Origin: Nipponacmea schrenckii
Lineage: Eukaryota; Mollusca; Gastropoda; Lottiidae
Length of the DNA: 64,000 bases
Assembly: GCA_030562195.1 (NCBI GenBank)
Contig: JAUJPP010000003.1
Coordinates: 44,088,602 to 44,152,601 of the forward strand
Direction of reading: 5' to 3'
Notes under the pieces: model-generated
What the model was told of the DNA's origin: nothing
What the model saw: only the letters and a program-made list of their open reading frames with translations
The model's database searches: none
In this document: piece after piece, positions 11,511 through 26,530 of the stretch
Position numbering within the stretch: position 1 is the first letter of the stretch
Layout of the letters: each line of letters opens with the position of its first letter
Position numbers and translations under genes: made by a program

Positions 11511-13714
11511 CGAATGCTTTAATTGCTTTTTATGTATTTAGTTATATAGTACGGTGTACATTATGCTGGTGTTTTGTTTTTCATACCTTTCATAACTCTA
11601 TATATTATGTGATAAATTGTGATATTCTTTATATCATATAACAAAGTGTGATATGGTTTCGAATAAAGTCGATCGTAGTAGCGTAGAGTATTTTTTTTCT
11701 TTTGATCCATTATCCAAGTCTTTAGAAATTCGTTGCACTGTTCAATAGATGTTTTGTTGTCTTTCATATTTCATTAGATAATTTTTCATAGTTTGTATGG
11801 TTTATAAAGTGTTTTTATTGTTGTTTTGGGTTTTGTTTGTAATTATAATTTAGTTTGGACTCCCTTTGGCTAGCGTTAACAAATATGTGGAACAATATTA
11901 CAATTTATAGACTTTCTACTCTTCATAAAGCTTTTGTCCGAACTCTATGATGTGACGTGATAAACGTGAAATGATATGTGAAATAATGTGACCTAATATG
12001 ATAAATATTTTCATATGTGCTGTTGTTGTGTCTAATGTCTATGTTCCTTAAATAATTGAATATGTTATAACTGCGATGATGGTTATGTTTTTTATGAAAA
12101 AAGAGCGGAAAATCCTGATGAGACTTCATTGTAAATATTGAATAATGAGCCAATATCAACAAGAACTATTTGAGTTTCAGCGACTGGCCTCCCATTTAAA
12201 TATATAGGTTTATCTCAATCGACTCCTGAAGTTGATAAAATATGAATAATCTAACAAGTTAAAATCCCGATATACTTTACCAGGTGTCTCTTTCATTTCT
12301 CCACCCACGCATCGAAATTTAAAGAGTTTTATCCCCATAACATGATAGGAGAAATATGTTCTTTCTTCATTTGAGAACGTTCCACTTCAATCATGTGCAC
12401 GTGCCAATCTCAGTTTCAATCAGATTTTTGGAATACACATTTTACTTGATATATACTTGAATCAGATTAACAGTTCAGAATTAATATTCTCACACATATT
12501 ACTTCATTTACCGAAAAATATACTTGTGTCACTAAATAAAGAGTCAAATCGGAGACAATCGACACCCCTCCACTGAACACATCTATTGTGATTTGTATAC
12601 GTTATTGACTCCAAACCAAAATATTGTTCAATCCTCAATACTCACCCACCCCTTCCCAACATCCCATGTTTATTCCTTAATGATCAGGTCAGCCCTTTTT
12701 TTTTTGCACTCTCTATCTTGAGAAGCTGCCGCCACTGAGTCAAGGAAAGAGCCCTTTACAGTTTTCTTTTCTTCTTTACCATTTCCAACGCCCCTTAACT
12801 GATGACTGATACAATAACCATACTGGTGGAAGTGGGCATAGTAATATAAAACACTATGTAACATGGTATAGTCTATAGAAGTTAAACTGGGAAAAGTCCA
12901 GAAGTGAATGCACAAACACGTTGTTAATTCCGCTGCCAGTCAGAACAAATAGTTCATATAACAGTTATATCAATTTTTCAGACTACGACACAGATTGATA
13001 CTTGAATCTAAAATTCGAACATTAACCCTGAAAAATCGGCTGGTACAGCACTTTTCACTTTTCTTTTTCAGAAGATGCCGAATGTAATTGATAATATCAG
13101 GTTTTGGTTAAGATAAAGATGAGACAATGACCAAGAACTCTGTATGATAAAGATTCTGTGATAGTTCGCATAAAAAGTATTTAGTAAAAATATTAAAAAG
13201 AGAGTCGGACATTCGTTTCATTTCATTTCAAACACATAACAATATTTCAGAGACGTACCTTCAAAAAAGTGTAATATAGGCCTATATCTAAACATTTGTG
13301 GGATTGAATCTAGTCTCCAATATCGGAAACTTGGCACATCATATTATGAATAGTTAAGGTAAGTAGAAGGGTGTTTAATCAATAGGATAATATAGTTATG
13401 TATGAAATAAATGTTCTTTGAAATACTCAAAACAATACGTGTACTTAATGATAACAAATTGGACATAACCAAGAGAAAAAACTACGTATTGAAGAATCAT
13501 TACAAAAATTGATACTAACAAAAAACTGCCCTGTTATTCTGTCTTATTACATTAATATATTGCATGAAATGTTAATGAAATGATTGGGATAGCAAGGAAA
13601 ACAATAACTCCGTATTATATTGGTTGGAAGAGAAAATGGTTGGTCGCCCGAATTGTACTGCCGTTTCGTGTGTCGACTGCCTCAAATCTGTATCAATTCC
13701 ATTTTTGAAAAATT
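11511..13714. other. Intergenic, nothing recognised
   Basis: AT-rich, without supportable exons or repeats beyond single decayed satellite units to ~11650. Confidence 0.4.
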
Positions 13715-13990
13715 TTCTTTAGGAGAAACCAGTCTCAGACGCTCAATGGGAGGCCGACTACGGCATTGGCTTACTCTTTTTGCGATTTCCAACTCTTGAG
13801 ATCTCTACCGTGTACAGCCCATAGGACACGGGGACTAGTTCGACTATAGACGCTTTTTCCATGTCAGCCCCTTCAAACCGACAAGGGCAAAACCAGGTTT
13901 GAAAAATGCGACATATCGACAGGGATGTAACCCTGGACCCTCAGGTTAGTGAGCAAGCGTCTAAAACACAGGCCACCGCAAATCCCATCC
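13715..13990 (-). mobile_element. SINE copy with decayed tRNA-like head
   Basis: On minus, the head (13985-13920) has an A-box-like GTGGCCTGTGTTTTAGACGC and a decayed B box, GGTTACATCCC. The body on plus reads ACTCTTTTTGCGATTTCCAA, GACGCTTTTTCCATGTCAG and GACAAGGGCAAAACC, matching the 5230 and 47655 copies. The tail is lost or diverged. Confidence 0.7.
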
Positions 13991-16900
13991 CTTAGTCTGG
14001 AATTGGATTGATTTGCATGGAATTTTATGTCCCTCTCCTGTTCGTGTACCCTATCGAGAGACGTAACACCACTGTACATTGTTTTACAAAATTTTGAAAA
14101 ATATGATGAGGTAAAGCGCAATATTTTTGCTGTTGAAAGATGTAAACAGAAAATCCTTGTTTAGAGAAGTCTGAAAAATATAAGTTGATAGGTGAGACAC
14201 TGTACCTCTTTCGTATTAATGAAACGTTATGAAAGTTGTCTGTTGTGTGATTGCCTTGTCTTTATAAAATATTAACGTACTGATTGCAATAGACTAATGT
14301 ATCAAAGTTTAGAAGTAATGGAATCATCTATCTGGTTTTTCGAGACAAATAATTTGAAGATAGGTAGGCTAGAGAATAGAAGAATTTCGAATTTACGTGA
14401 CTTAAAGAATTCGTCGTCTGATATCAAGACAATTACTTCATTTGAATTGTCTTCTTTCATTTTACACTTGTACAATGTGATAAGAGTAAATTTCAAAAAT
14501 ATGTTATTTGATATTACAAGTCTGAAATTCGTTTCTCATTCTTTTAACAATATACTTCACTTTTATTCAAATTTAAAGGAATTGACCTACAATATAATAC
14601 TTTGTAAATATATGTATATTATTACTGTAAAGGCCTATTATGTGAGACGCCGAATCTCTTTATTACATTAAAGCTATATGCCGGATTTAAAACTTTTTGG
14701 ATCTGCCATACGTTATTTAAGTTTCTTGAAATAGGGGTTAGTGACGTCACAGGTGAGATACTGTTATGTAAGTTTCTTTGATTCATGCTCTGAAAAAAGA
14801 ATTTTTTCTCGAGCCTCTTCTAATATTAAATCATAGCTGATGTGATACTGTTACAGAAATTTCTACAAATAACATTAATCAAAATGTATTTTTTTTAATA
14901 AGTCCAAAACTTTTTTTTGTAACTCAAGTTACAAAAAAATTTAGGCCAAATATAGAATATAATATATTTTATGATTTCTATTCAATTCCAGGTAAAATAT
15001 TATTATTGTCTTATCAGTAAATAAAAATTGCTTATATTAAAAACAAATTGTTTTTAATAGACAATTACGATATCAGTGAAATATGGAAATGAGTCTTGAA
15101 AATGGATTATCAATAATATGATCTAAATACAGGTGAACAATATACCTGACACAGACTCTGTCCCTGACTATTACAACCTACATTCATCTTGTCTTTATAA
15201 TTAAAGAATTGTTAATTAAAAATATCAATTAAGTAAAAGGATGTTGGAGAAGATAAGGTGGTTATTTTCTTTTTAACTAGCAATATTTTACACGGTATAT
15301 CAAAATGAATTTAACGGTATTAAGATTTAACGAGGGTCATTAGCAATACAGATGAGTCGAAATGACTAAAATTCTCTTCGCTAGGCGAATGTTAATGTAA
15401 AAAGCCAATGTCTCAACTATTATATCTTAATTCTAGCTGGCTGTTTGATGAAGCTTGATACTCTGTTTCATTAAGAAAATAAAATAGAATTACATGTTGT
15501 AGGATGCGGCTAGGCGAAATGACTGGAAGAAAGATGGTTGATGTTTTTAATTAACTATCAGTAATTGGTACTTTCTACTAGCATCTATAACCTAATTAAC
15601 TAACTACCTGTATTCTTGTCCAAGAAACATGAAACAAAAATGGATGAAAAAGAATATAACGAAGACACCGTACCAACTCCATCCAAAAAATAGACTTTTA
15701 AAGTTTATAAGCTTACCATTTTCTTTAGAAATGAATGAATTTTAGCCATACTATAAAACACTATATCCTTTAAGAGTAAAATTAATACATGAATAATGCT
15801 CATTTTAATTCCATGATGAATTTAATATTCTACTTAATACAACGGACAGCGTTACCTGATGTAGAAAATCTGCAAAAACAGTTGGAGTAAAGTCATTGCA
15901 GGCAATTTGATTGTATTATAACTAATTTTAAAGATCAAAGTCCCTTTTACGTCATAAAATATAATTCCTCTCTTATTGAAATCGCTTGATCTTTATTGAA
16001 AGAAAAAATGAAAACATTTGTTATTTCTATTCACGATTCGCTATGTAAAATATAATTTAATTCGTTATAATTATATTAAATTTGTAATATAGTTTAACAG
16101 TCATTATGATAATACGACTTTTTTTTATATATACTTATATTATATACCCAGTCATATATCAAACAGTAAGTATATGTTTGTATCAGTCATCTCCGAGTTT
16201 TTATATCTAAAAGAGAGCAGAGATTTCATGTCAGTAATGCATGTTAAAAATAGTAAAATAAGATGAAAAATAATGATATTTTAGAAGTATAAATTATCTT
16301 CAACCATATTTGAGATAAAAACCAATGTTTGTGAATGGTAGAGTTAGATAGGCTTAATCACAACACTCTTTTCACCCATTTCCTCTTGTTTATACCCATG
16401 TTTTATTCTCTACCAGTATTTCATTATGCATTGAGCTTTGTTGTCGTTGACAGTTCACCAAAACTTCAAAGAAGATCAAAGAGTTGCCGGTAAAGATGAT
16501 AAAGGTGATGTTTACACAGCTCGCACCTTCTTATATTGACTCTTTAGAATATCTGGCCAACAAAACATACACATTATTTCAATGTCAGATGAAAAAAAAT
16601 ACTAGGAGCCTCATGCATGGGAACGAAATGTTGGTTTGTGTTTGATGAAGGAATTAAGATTAATTACAAGAATCTCTTCAGGAATGTTAGAAGAAAGGAT
16701 GAATAAATAAAGACTTCATCTATTTAGTACACTGATTGTTGAGATTTTCAATATATCCTTGTATTATTTCACGGAAATCACCCACCGAGAAAATATGACA
16801 ACAGCTATTTTTAATTTAAATTCTCTTATTTAGGAATCCTAAATCTTCACCACCAGTCAAAACCTTAATCGTGATCACCAGATTTCACTCATCTGTAATC

Positions 16901-18593
16901 TTTTGGCAAAATTTTAATAGAAATTTGAAGATTTACCAAGGTCAAAATATATTGTAATATTAAAGTTTCGCAATAACCATTTGATTGAAATAATTGAAAT
17001 CATTATGCTATTTTTGTTAAAATAGAATTATATATATTGTGTGTTCTTTTATATAAGTAACAATAAAGATATCTTTTATCTGATCCCCTTTAATTTCTTT
17101 AAATATATAATCTTTAGTCAACAAAGTATTTACAATTACTTTAATAAATTTGCTTTCTTAAAACGTGATTGCATCGTCGTTGTATTAATTTTTCATGTAT
17201 CCATCTTTCTCGCTGCAAAGTTAGACATTCTTACTGCAAGTGTAGAAATTACCGTAAACATATATCCTTATAAATAAAATATCTATATTCAAGTTCAAAT
17301 AGAAATTGTAAGTTATGCTATGGTTTGTTTGATGTGTCGGCTTCTTTGATGTAAGATATTTATAGCTGTAATGGGTTAGAACATGGTCGTCTTTGATAGC
17401 GTGTAGCTCTAGTTAAGCTTACTAATGCAAGTGAAATATAGAACAGACGAATTAGGTGAATTATACCATCACGAGTTATGTCCCATTTAATACTATTTTG
17501 CTCAATATTGCTCACAATTACATGTCATAGTAGACTTATAAATTTACCTTCTTTTTGTATAATTTTGAAAACTTCATTTCATTTAAGTGGCAATCATATA
17601 GGCCTAAACATACAACCATGATATTCCGAAGAAAATAGCCTATAATCTATTGTAGGCTACCTTTATCTACCTTGCAGGTGATGGATTCATTTCGAGGTGA
17701 ACGTGGTGTTTATAATGAAAGCAGGAAATTATCATAATCACGTATTTATGTAAATAAATATATATATACATTATATTCAAACGTATTATTGTATTGTGAC
17801 CTTATGTATCGTATAGAGGAGTAAAGATATTAGAAAGAGAAAGCCCAGTTGGCCAACAGTTTATTGTTTCTAAGGTAAATAAAAGATTTGAACTTCCGCT
17901 CGGTTGGCCAATCAGTGAGTTTGGAATTGTGACAGGTAATTTCAGGTGTTCTGATAAATATTTTTTCTTTGATCGTTGCTTCTAAAATGTTAAAAGATTC
18001 AGGAATATACGGGCCTTTTTTAATACCGGTACCGGTGCTTTGAATAGCTCAATTGACATTATTTGTTTAGTGCAGGGTAAACCCTGGGTTTCATATATTT
18101 ATAAAAAACGATAGCAAAACAAAAAAATTGTGTTTAAAATGATTCTAATTGAATAGTATTAACATCTACTTTATGATAACTTATATATATATTATATAAA
18201 AGATCCCATCCTTAATTAAGTCCTAACATGCTGCAATAGCATTGCCTGTCTTCATTAGCCCATTAGGTGCAGAAGAATAGGACGTAAAATCCATTTTTTT
18301 GATTTAATTGAGTGTCATCAGCAAGGACACTTTACTTGACTTTCAGCTGTCATTGGATTATCATTTTGAATAGGATTATTTCCTCCTGTTCATGAATTGA
18401 ATTTTCATGGGGCTATGTCATATACAAAAACTTGTTCTTCAGGAGTGCTTACATTGATTTTGACAGCAGAAAAATTTGATTGATATATTAGATATGATTT
18501 AACTTCAATAATATTGTAAACTATTTATAGATGGTTAGCAGACCACAAAATGTTCAAGTCAGGTTTTAAAGTGAAATGATATAAATAACAACT
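13991..18593. other. Intergenic upstream of the NWD1-like gene, nothing recognised
   Basis: AT-rich. The longest open frame, 14297-14671 (+, 124 codons), has no domain signature and ordinary background composition. The promoter of the NWD1-like gene should lie near the right end, but no clear core elements are visible. Confidence 0.4.
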
Positions 18594-21500
18594 ATGCCAC
18601 CCAAAGGCAGAGCAGGTTAGCTTTCTTTTTTTCACTCTTTTAATATTATATGCTAGGTAATAGCTTTAGCAGCTGAAATCAGACATCAGACCAAATCTTG
18701 AATGCACCAACAGTGTCATCAGTATTTTCTCAACCTGTAGAAGTTATCATTGTAGGGAGGTCCACATTTCACTTCAGTATACTAATAGTCAAATACTTCA
18801 TAGACCTTAGTATTGTCATTTTCATTTTCAGCCCCTAAAACTATCTCAAGGAGAATTTCATCTTTTGGCAGTCAGAAGGTAAGGAATATAATTAGTGTTG
18901 GTATTTGCTCAGCTTAATCTTCCTATAATATAAGATGTCCCTTTAAACCCTTTACTAATCAGATTGCAAATAACATCTACAGTATGCCTGTCCCAGGATT
19001 GATTGAGTGTATAATATTATAGAGGCGTCACCTATGTCTGGTTGCCTTTCCTTTATTGTTTGTAAACACCCTAGAAAGCACAATTTTTCAAATACTTTAA
19101 AAATCTTGGTGTGAGTTTAACACCAAGCTCAGAAACACTCTAGAATTCAATTCTTAGTGGATATTATGAACGCTTTTGAAAATGAAAAAGTTATTAATTC
19201 CATAGGGATTTCACTTGTTCTGAAAAAAAAAAATGTTCATTCCACTCAAGAAGTGAAAAATCTTAGAGAGTTTTGACAATACTTGGTGATGTTGCTCGTA
19301 AGCACATAAATGAAGATCAGAAAAATTTAAAAATATTTTATATGAGTTATTGCCCTTGTTCTTTAGAACCTGTTCACATGTAGCATAAGCTTGAAAACAC
19401 TCTAGAAGGCACAAATCTATCTTAGATAAAATACTTAAAATAATTTTTATGATGTTTGAATGAATTTTGGTTCTTATCTTATTACAGAATACCTCCTCAC
19501 AAAATAATGTCTTGGTCATTAATAAAGCCACTCACGGAAACTCAAGGTAATTTCCGTATTTTACTACTTTTGAACTTTTACAGTTTTTGAGTTTCTCTCA
19601 AAGGAAATATATAACACAATGATAGGCAAATGCAGTATATTTCTCAATAGAGCAATTGTTTGAACACCAGAACAAGTTGTTTTTACAGTTTCCCACTTAT
19701 TAATTCTTTACATCCCAAGGCTGATGAAAAAAGTATTTTCATAGTAAACAGATTTGTGGCTATATAGCCCCATTGATTTTTGACTTATATGTATCTATTT
19801 TTTGATCTTTGAATATTTTTAGGAACAATACAAGTTCTACTGTATCAAGACTGTCAACTGTATCATCAAATAAATCAGGTAAAATCATAATATACGACTA
19901 ATGAAATGGACGGCTGGTATAATTTCTCTTTGTTGTACATAAAGTTATTTTTCAGATCTACTTTTCCAAATTACTTAGTATTTTTACTAGTAATAACTAC
20001 TATACTTGTAATCAAAACTTTAACCCAGTGCCTTTATTGAACAGTAACTTGTTACTTTCAATCACCCTAATCTATGAAGATGTAAAAATTGCTTGTAATA
20101 TTATTTTGTATAGTTTTTATGCATTTGAAATTTCTCTTATTAAGTCATCTTCTCATCTTTAAAACTGTAATAATTAATATTTTTTGTGTTATATACAGAG
20201 AAACTAAAGTTTGATAAAGATGTAGAGAAGAAGTTTGACCAGATGATAGCTGGTGATTTAACAGAGTTACCTCCCTTGCCACGTTCTATTGTCAGAATAT
20301 TTCTAAGTTCAACATTTTCAGGTATAACGCAAGTTAGTTTTTTAATCTTACTTGTATAATTGATTAAATTATCTTAGCTTTATTTCTTTTTGTTGATGCA
20401 TTTTTTAAATTTCTTTTTTGCAAGCTTAACAACCACATTTTGATTTTCTTTATATTACCTGTTTCCATAGATACCCATGCTGAAAGAAATATATTATCCA
20501 GCAAAGTGTTTACTAAGTTACGAGAATATTGTAATGATATTGGTTTAGATTTTCAAGTTGTTGACCTCAGATGGGGAATAGTGGATCAAGCTCAAAATGA
20601 TCATTCAGCTACTAAAATCTGTTTACAAGAAATAGAAAATTGTCAAAGAGTTTCACTTGGACCTAATTTTATTGTAAGTTTTCTTCATGCAGTCTTAAGA
20701 CATTTGAAGTATTTATGACATTTCTTATATCACCATGTATTATTGGAGTCACATTTTTCAAAGTTATCCAGAGATAGTGATAGTGCTGGAAGATTGTGAC
20801 ACATTATTTGAGCTCTTTTATTCCAGAAACTGTATCCTACTCTAAAGTACATGTATAAGTTGAACTTAAACTTTTGAAGAAGACTTTATTAATTTCAGGC
20901 CGTTGTAAGTCACAGATATGGTGGTCAGCCTCTACCAACAGAATTAACAGTTCACCAATTTGAAATGATAAATTCAGAAATTGTAAAACTTGACTTGCAA
21001 GATGGTGAACTATTCTCAAAATGGTTTAAATTAGATGAAAATAACTTGCCAGCAAATTATGTTCTGCAAAATGTTACAACATATTTACCTAATTTTGGAG
21101 ATCTATCTTATGGAAATGAGGCTGAGTCTAAAAAAGATGCAGAAATTTGGAAGGAAACTCTACAGAAATTAAAGAAAATGACACAACTAGCTGCTGATTC
21201 TCTGTTTAAGAAGAAGGAATTCACAGCTGAAGAGAAACATATATTCTTCAAATCAGGTAATGAGTTGGTTTGAAATTGTTTAATTTATGTGTTTTGTACA
21301 ACATTTCTAGGTGATTACTTGTTGTCATTAAAATAGAATAATGTATAGAATATGAATATGCCTATCTAACATTTCGCCCATTGGGGCAATTAATTCAATG
21401 GATGAATTGAAATAAAAAAGAAAGAAAAAAGCTCCAATATTTCAATGTACAATGGAGAGATCTATGTTCCTGTGATCCATGTTATCACTAACATTGTATG

Positions 21501-24500
21501 ATTTCATCTTCATTCATGAATTATGTATGTTTACTCTATAAAGTGTTCAATTGCAGTTACAGAAAGTGAGATAGAAAATGGTATTTTGAAGAATAAAAAC
21601 AGACAACAACAAACTTTATTTTATCAACGTAAACTTATTGGTTTAAAAAATAATTTGGAGAACAACATCACCCAAAAACATATTGAATGTATCAATACAG
21701 ATGGCAAGGTGAGATAACCCTTTCAGTACTATATATTGTTGTAATATATATTATATATATCAACTGAATATAAATATATGCATAATACACATTTCTCAGG
21801 AAGATCTCAGTTACGACTAACAATTTACATTTATTTTGCCGAGCGATCTGTAAACATGAAAATAATTATTGATTATATTTCATACAGGTACAGGTGAATG
21901 AAGAAACTGAAGATTTGTTAGAATCTTTAGTTCATGAAAGAGTAGAGAAAGCTGTTGGTTCACAGGGAATCAAAGTATTTAATGTCATATGGACGCCTGA
22001 TGGAATTGATCCTGATAATAATAAGGATCATAAGAAATATTTAACACAATTCTGTGATACTTTTACTTCAGATGTAATCAGTCTGATAGCTAAAGCCAAA
22101 CACGAGAAAGAGAACAAAATACGACAATCTGAATATTATTCACGTTTTGATGAAATTCTTCATCATTTGAAATTCTGTTTAACTAAATGTGAAACTTTCT
22201 GTGGACAGCAAGAAATTTTAAATAAAGCCAGAGACTACATATTGGATGATTCAAATCGTAAACCATTGGTCATATCAGCAGAATCTGGGGCAGGAAAAAC
22301 TTCACTTATGGCTATGATTATGAAGAATTTAAAGAAATGGATTAATTCAGACTATATTGGTATAATTAGATTTCTTGGTACATCACCTGACACTATCAAT
22401 ATATATAATGTATTACGCAGTGTTTGTGGTCAAATTGCTGATAATGCAGACACCATCATGGAACCAGTAGCCTACAAGAAAATGTCAACATTAGTAGGAT
22501 ATATTCCAAGATTTTTACGAAGTATGTCCACTAAGCTCCGTAAACCAGTTGTTATTTTATTAGATTCTATTGATCAATTGACAGATGATCATGATGTGTT
22601 CTCAATGTCATGGTTACCTCTTTTTCTACCTCCAAATATAAAGATCATAATATCAACATTACCAGAAGAGCATGACATCCTGAAAAATCTACAAAAGATG
22701 TTAACAGAGCCTGGAAATTTTCTACAAGTTCCTATCCTGCCTCCAGAGACAGGGAAAGAAATAATTGAAAAATATTTGAGTAAAAAGAAAAGACAAATCA
22801 CTACCAAGCAGATGGTTTTATTATTGTCACAATTTGACCAATCACCAACACCATTGTATCTTAAATTATTATTGGATGAGGCTTCAACATGGTCATCATA
22901 TACATTACAACGACATATCAAAATAACCAGCAACATTCAACAAGCTATACATTTTCTCTTTGATGAATTAGAAAAGAAATTTGGTCGTCAGTTGATAAAA
23001 AGTGCTCTAGGATTTATAACTGTTGGTTATAATGGGTTATCAGAAATAGAACTAGAAGATGCATTGTCCTGTGATAATTATGTTCTGGATGAAGTCTATC
23101 GATACCATGATCCTCCTGTACCTAATATGATACGCATACCACCTGTTCTATGGGCAAGAATACGTTTTGAAATACAGGAATATCTTGTTGAACGCTTATC
23201 TCAAGGAAAGACTACTGTGTTTTGGTATCATAGACAATTTATTGAAGCAGCAACAAATCGTTATGTTTCTGGTGATGATAAATATACTCTCCATAAAACA
23301 TTGTTTGAGTTATTCTCAGCAGAGAATGGTGTGTATAAAGACATTCATCTGAGTAAGAGAAATTTATTATTAAAATCAGCTGACCGACAAGTTGCTCCAC
23401 AAATTTTATCTAGTGTGAACCCAAGGAAACTAGAGTGTATGTTACATCACATAAACCATGGTGTTCGCTTCATTTCAGTCGATACAGCCAAACAATCTGT
23501 CTTCTGTAATTTAAACTATATCTATGCCTTTATTAGTTGTTACTCTACAGCTCGATTTATTGAAGAATGTGACACTTTTATGCAGCATCATCCTGATAAA
23601 GAAATAAAGAAGATTCAGACATTTTTTGATGAAAATAAAACAAATATGAAATCAAAACCTGTCCTAGCTGCTAATATATTGGCCTTTATTAATCCAACAA
23701 ATTCAAATATTGCTTTAAGATTATTATTAGAAAATTGTAAGAAGTTGTTACAAAACCATGATGCTCCTGTATTGATGCCAACTTTCTCATGTTTATCAAA
23801 ACGAAAGGTTCTGAACAAATCTCAGTTTTCTGACCATCCTGGTAAACTAGAATTGTTAGCTTCAGCTATATCTTTAGCTTTATTGAAAAAAATTGACGGT
23901 GCTGAATCTATTGTGATTCTGTATAACTCTCTCCAAAACACAACAACAAATCTAGAGCTTCTCGTGCAGGACTCAATAATAGCTACATTCTCACCTTCTG
24001 AAAATAAACTGGCTGTGGTTATAGGAGATGACTTAACAGTTTACAACACAGCTAATCTAAAACATAGATCCAAATCATTAAAATCTCAGGAAGTGAAGAC
24101 ATTATTTTTTAATTCTGATTCAACTCATCTTGGCTTCCTCACAACCAATAATCATGTAACTATTTTAAAATTAAAAGATTTATCAACTGTGACAACCTTT
24201 AAACATGATGACATCATCATCAGCATCATCTGTACTGAGGAATCAGACCTCAAAACTCTACTTGTGTGTCAAGATAACTTAGAAAGCAAAAGCTCTTTGA
24301 AGTCAAGAAAAATAAATGGTGAAGTGGAAAATGAAATAACTGATTTAGAAATGAACAATTGTAAAGTTTTGAGTGCAATTCATTCAGATTTGCTGATTAT
24401 TTGCTGGGAATCCAATATTAATATTTATAGAGTGGATCATTTGGAATTGTTGTTCCAGTTCAACTTACCATCAACTGAAGGTAATGATATTAGCTGTTTA

Positions 24501-26530
24501 CTGACTTCATTTTTAAAGCCTCAAGTGGCTGTTTGGCATGGACATCAGATTTTTTTCTTAGATATAACAACAGGTAAAGTTCAGCACAAAATCACCTGTG
24601 ATAGTAATATATTGTCTTGTGACTTGTCGTCTGATGGTGATTTGTTTGTAATGGCTGACGAGACCGGACAGATAACTCTATATAACACAATTACTGGTAA
24701 ATCTATTTATGAAGTCAGTAAATATGGTGTTCCTATTCAAACCATCAAAATACTAGAGGAAAATATTCTTGTCCTCGATGTGGAAAATGAACTGAAACTT
24801 TTGAATTATAAGAATTTGAAAATAGAGGAAGAGGTGGACACTAATGATGTTGAAAATGACTTACTAAATGAGATAGATGTGGTGTCTATGGCAGTGGGTA
24901 GTTGTGGAGAGGTTCTGATTACCAGCCATGAAGATGGCCAAGTCAAATTATGGAATCTCAGTGATGCACAGTTTGTGTCTGGTTACAATAAAACATGTAG
25001 TTTTGACAAAATGTTATTGGATAAAACTGATGTTTTACTTGGATTAAATACAAAAAACAAATCTTTGGAAATATTTCATATGATGACAGGGGTGGACGCG
25101 TTCCAAAACCCTGTCCCTGAGGATGTTATAGCCATGAGCTTAAGTGCAGACAGAAAAATGGCATACCTTCTGAGTAAATCTGAGAAAACTGTAATCTATA
25201 TTCTGGATTTGGTGAAAATGATGCTGGTCAAATCCATGACTGTACAGAATCTATTTGACTTTGTTAGTATTGAAATATTCATCAGTATTTCTAATAGGTT
25301 TCTGGTTCTGAAAGCGCTGGCTACTGATGCTGATAGAGCAGCTATTGAATATAATTGGAGAAAAGGTGGAAATACATTAGCTTCACAACGTCATCCATAC
25401 AGACTTGCTGCCGTAGATATCACATCACAATCTGGTACTGTCTTGCAATGTTTCCGTCAGATGACTAAAGTACCATCGCTTTGCGAAACTGCCATACCAT
25501 TTAAGGGTAATTTAATCATGTTTGCTGCAAGACGTCATGCTTTATTCTGGGACATACCTACAGGAAAATGTGATCAACAAATGTCAAAGGGAAGTAAGCG
25601 AGTGATGATTTATCGTCCAGATTGGGTTGGAAGAGGATGTAGAGGTCATAATACATGTTTTCAACAATCTCCTAATAAGAAATGGATTATTGTTGGATCT
25701 CAAGATGGTTATGTTATAAATTATGATTCAGAAACAGGTTTATCTATTGATATGAGATGTCCTACCACAAAACATTCAGCAGAAGTAAGTATTTAATATT
25801 CATTTCTTTTAATGGGATGATAAAGGTTAGAAAGGGTAGATATGTATTTTATAAACCCATACATAACAAGATGTATATTGGTATAACCCAAAATTAAATT
25901 TCTCTAATCTCCTGCCTATTTTTTTTTTTTTTAATGCCATCATAAAATGTGGAGTTTATATATTGGCATCACCCATGTTGGTCCATCTAACTTGTGGACA
26001 ATATAGGTGCACAATTTTTGACAAAGCTTGGTGTAAGTTATTTGCACCCAAGGATTAACCTTACTTAGAAAAATAGAAATGTATCAGTTCTGGCCTCATA
26101 TTTGAAAACGTTAAAAATAATATTTGTAAGATTTGACAAAACTTTTCAATATTGTTAATTTTTTTCAGAAACAGTTTAAAAAAGTGTATGATTATAGTTT
26201 AAATAATTCATACCTGACATGCTATCTCTTCATTTTGTAGAACATTGTTCATTTCAATTACATTTGATTGATTTTGACTTATTAATATTCATTGTTGTTT
26301 TTTTCCTATAGGTAAGTCATGTTGGAATATCACCAGATGGTAAATGGGTAGTATCGGTGTGTTTAAATGGAGTTGTTAAGCTTTGGTCACCTGATACTGG
26401 TTTAGAAGCATATTCTTTATCAATTAAACTCAAAATACATCAACTTTTCATCTCAGCTAATTCTCAATACTTAGTTTTAAAAACTCAACCCCCTCAATCT
26501 CGATTACTCATATTCAAAAAAAATTATTAA
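18594..26530 (+). CDS. NWD1: NWD1-like NACHT and WD40 repeat protein (spliced, ~1,711 aa)
   Basis: Ten exons join in frame through GT-AG sites: 18594-18615, 18832-18878, 19488-19546, 19823-19878, 20199-20321, 20471-20673, 20899-21256, 21557-21708, 21888-25784 and 26312-26530 (TAA). A Ser/Thr-rich leader is followed by the STAND-type N-terminal domain (IVRIFLSSTFSDTHAERN, about residues 92-110, then VVDLRWGIVD). The NACHT ATPase has Walker A ESGAGKTS (K477) and Walker B VVILLDSIDQL (D566). A helical region contains GLSEIELEDALS and WYHRQFIEAA, both very like vertebrate NWD1. The C-terminal half is WD40-like, with blades such as DGQVKLWNL and GVVKLWSPDTG. The family are cytosolic NTPase scaffolds; NWD1 has been tied to steroid-receptor and chaperone regulation, so a signalling role here is inference. 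The length fits NWD1/NWD2. Exons 1-4 rest only on splice sites and frame, so the start is less certain than the rest. Confidence 0.88.
19050..19470. repeat. Two decayed copies of a dispersed repeat in NWD1-like intron 2
   Basis: AAACACCCTAGAAAGCACAA (about 19064) and AAACACTCTAGAAGGCACAA (about 19394) head two ~80-150-base segments. They are related, in opposite orientation, to the repeats at 38945 and 46310. A further fragment lies in intron 9 near 25990-26060 (TTGACAAAGCTTGGTGTAAG, GCACCCAAGGATTAACC). Confidence 0.55.

Noticed and set aside
14297..14671. 124-codon plus-strand ORF
   Set aside because: No recognisable domain, background composition, no splice-linked neighbours; likely chance.
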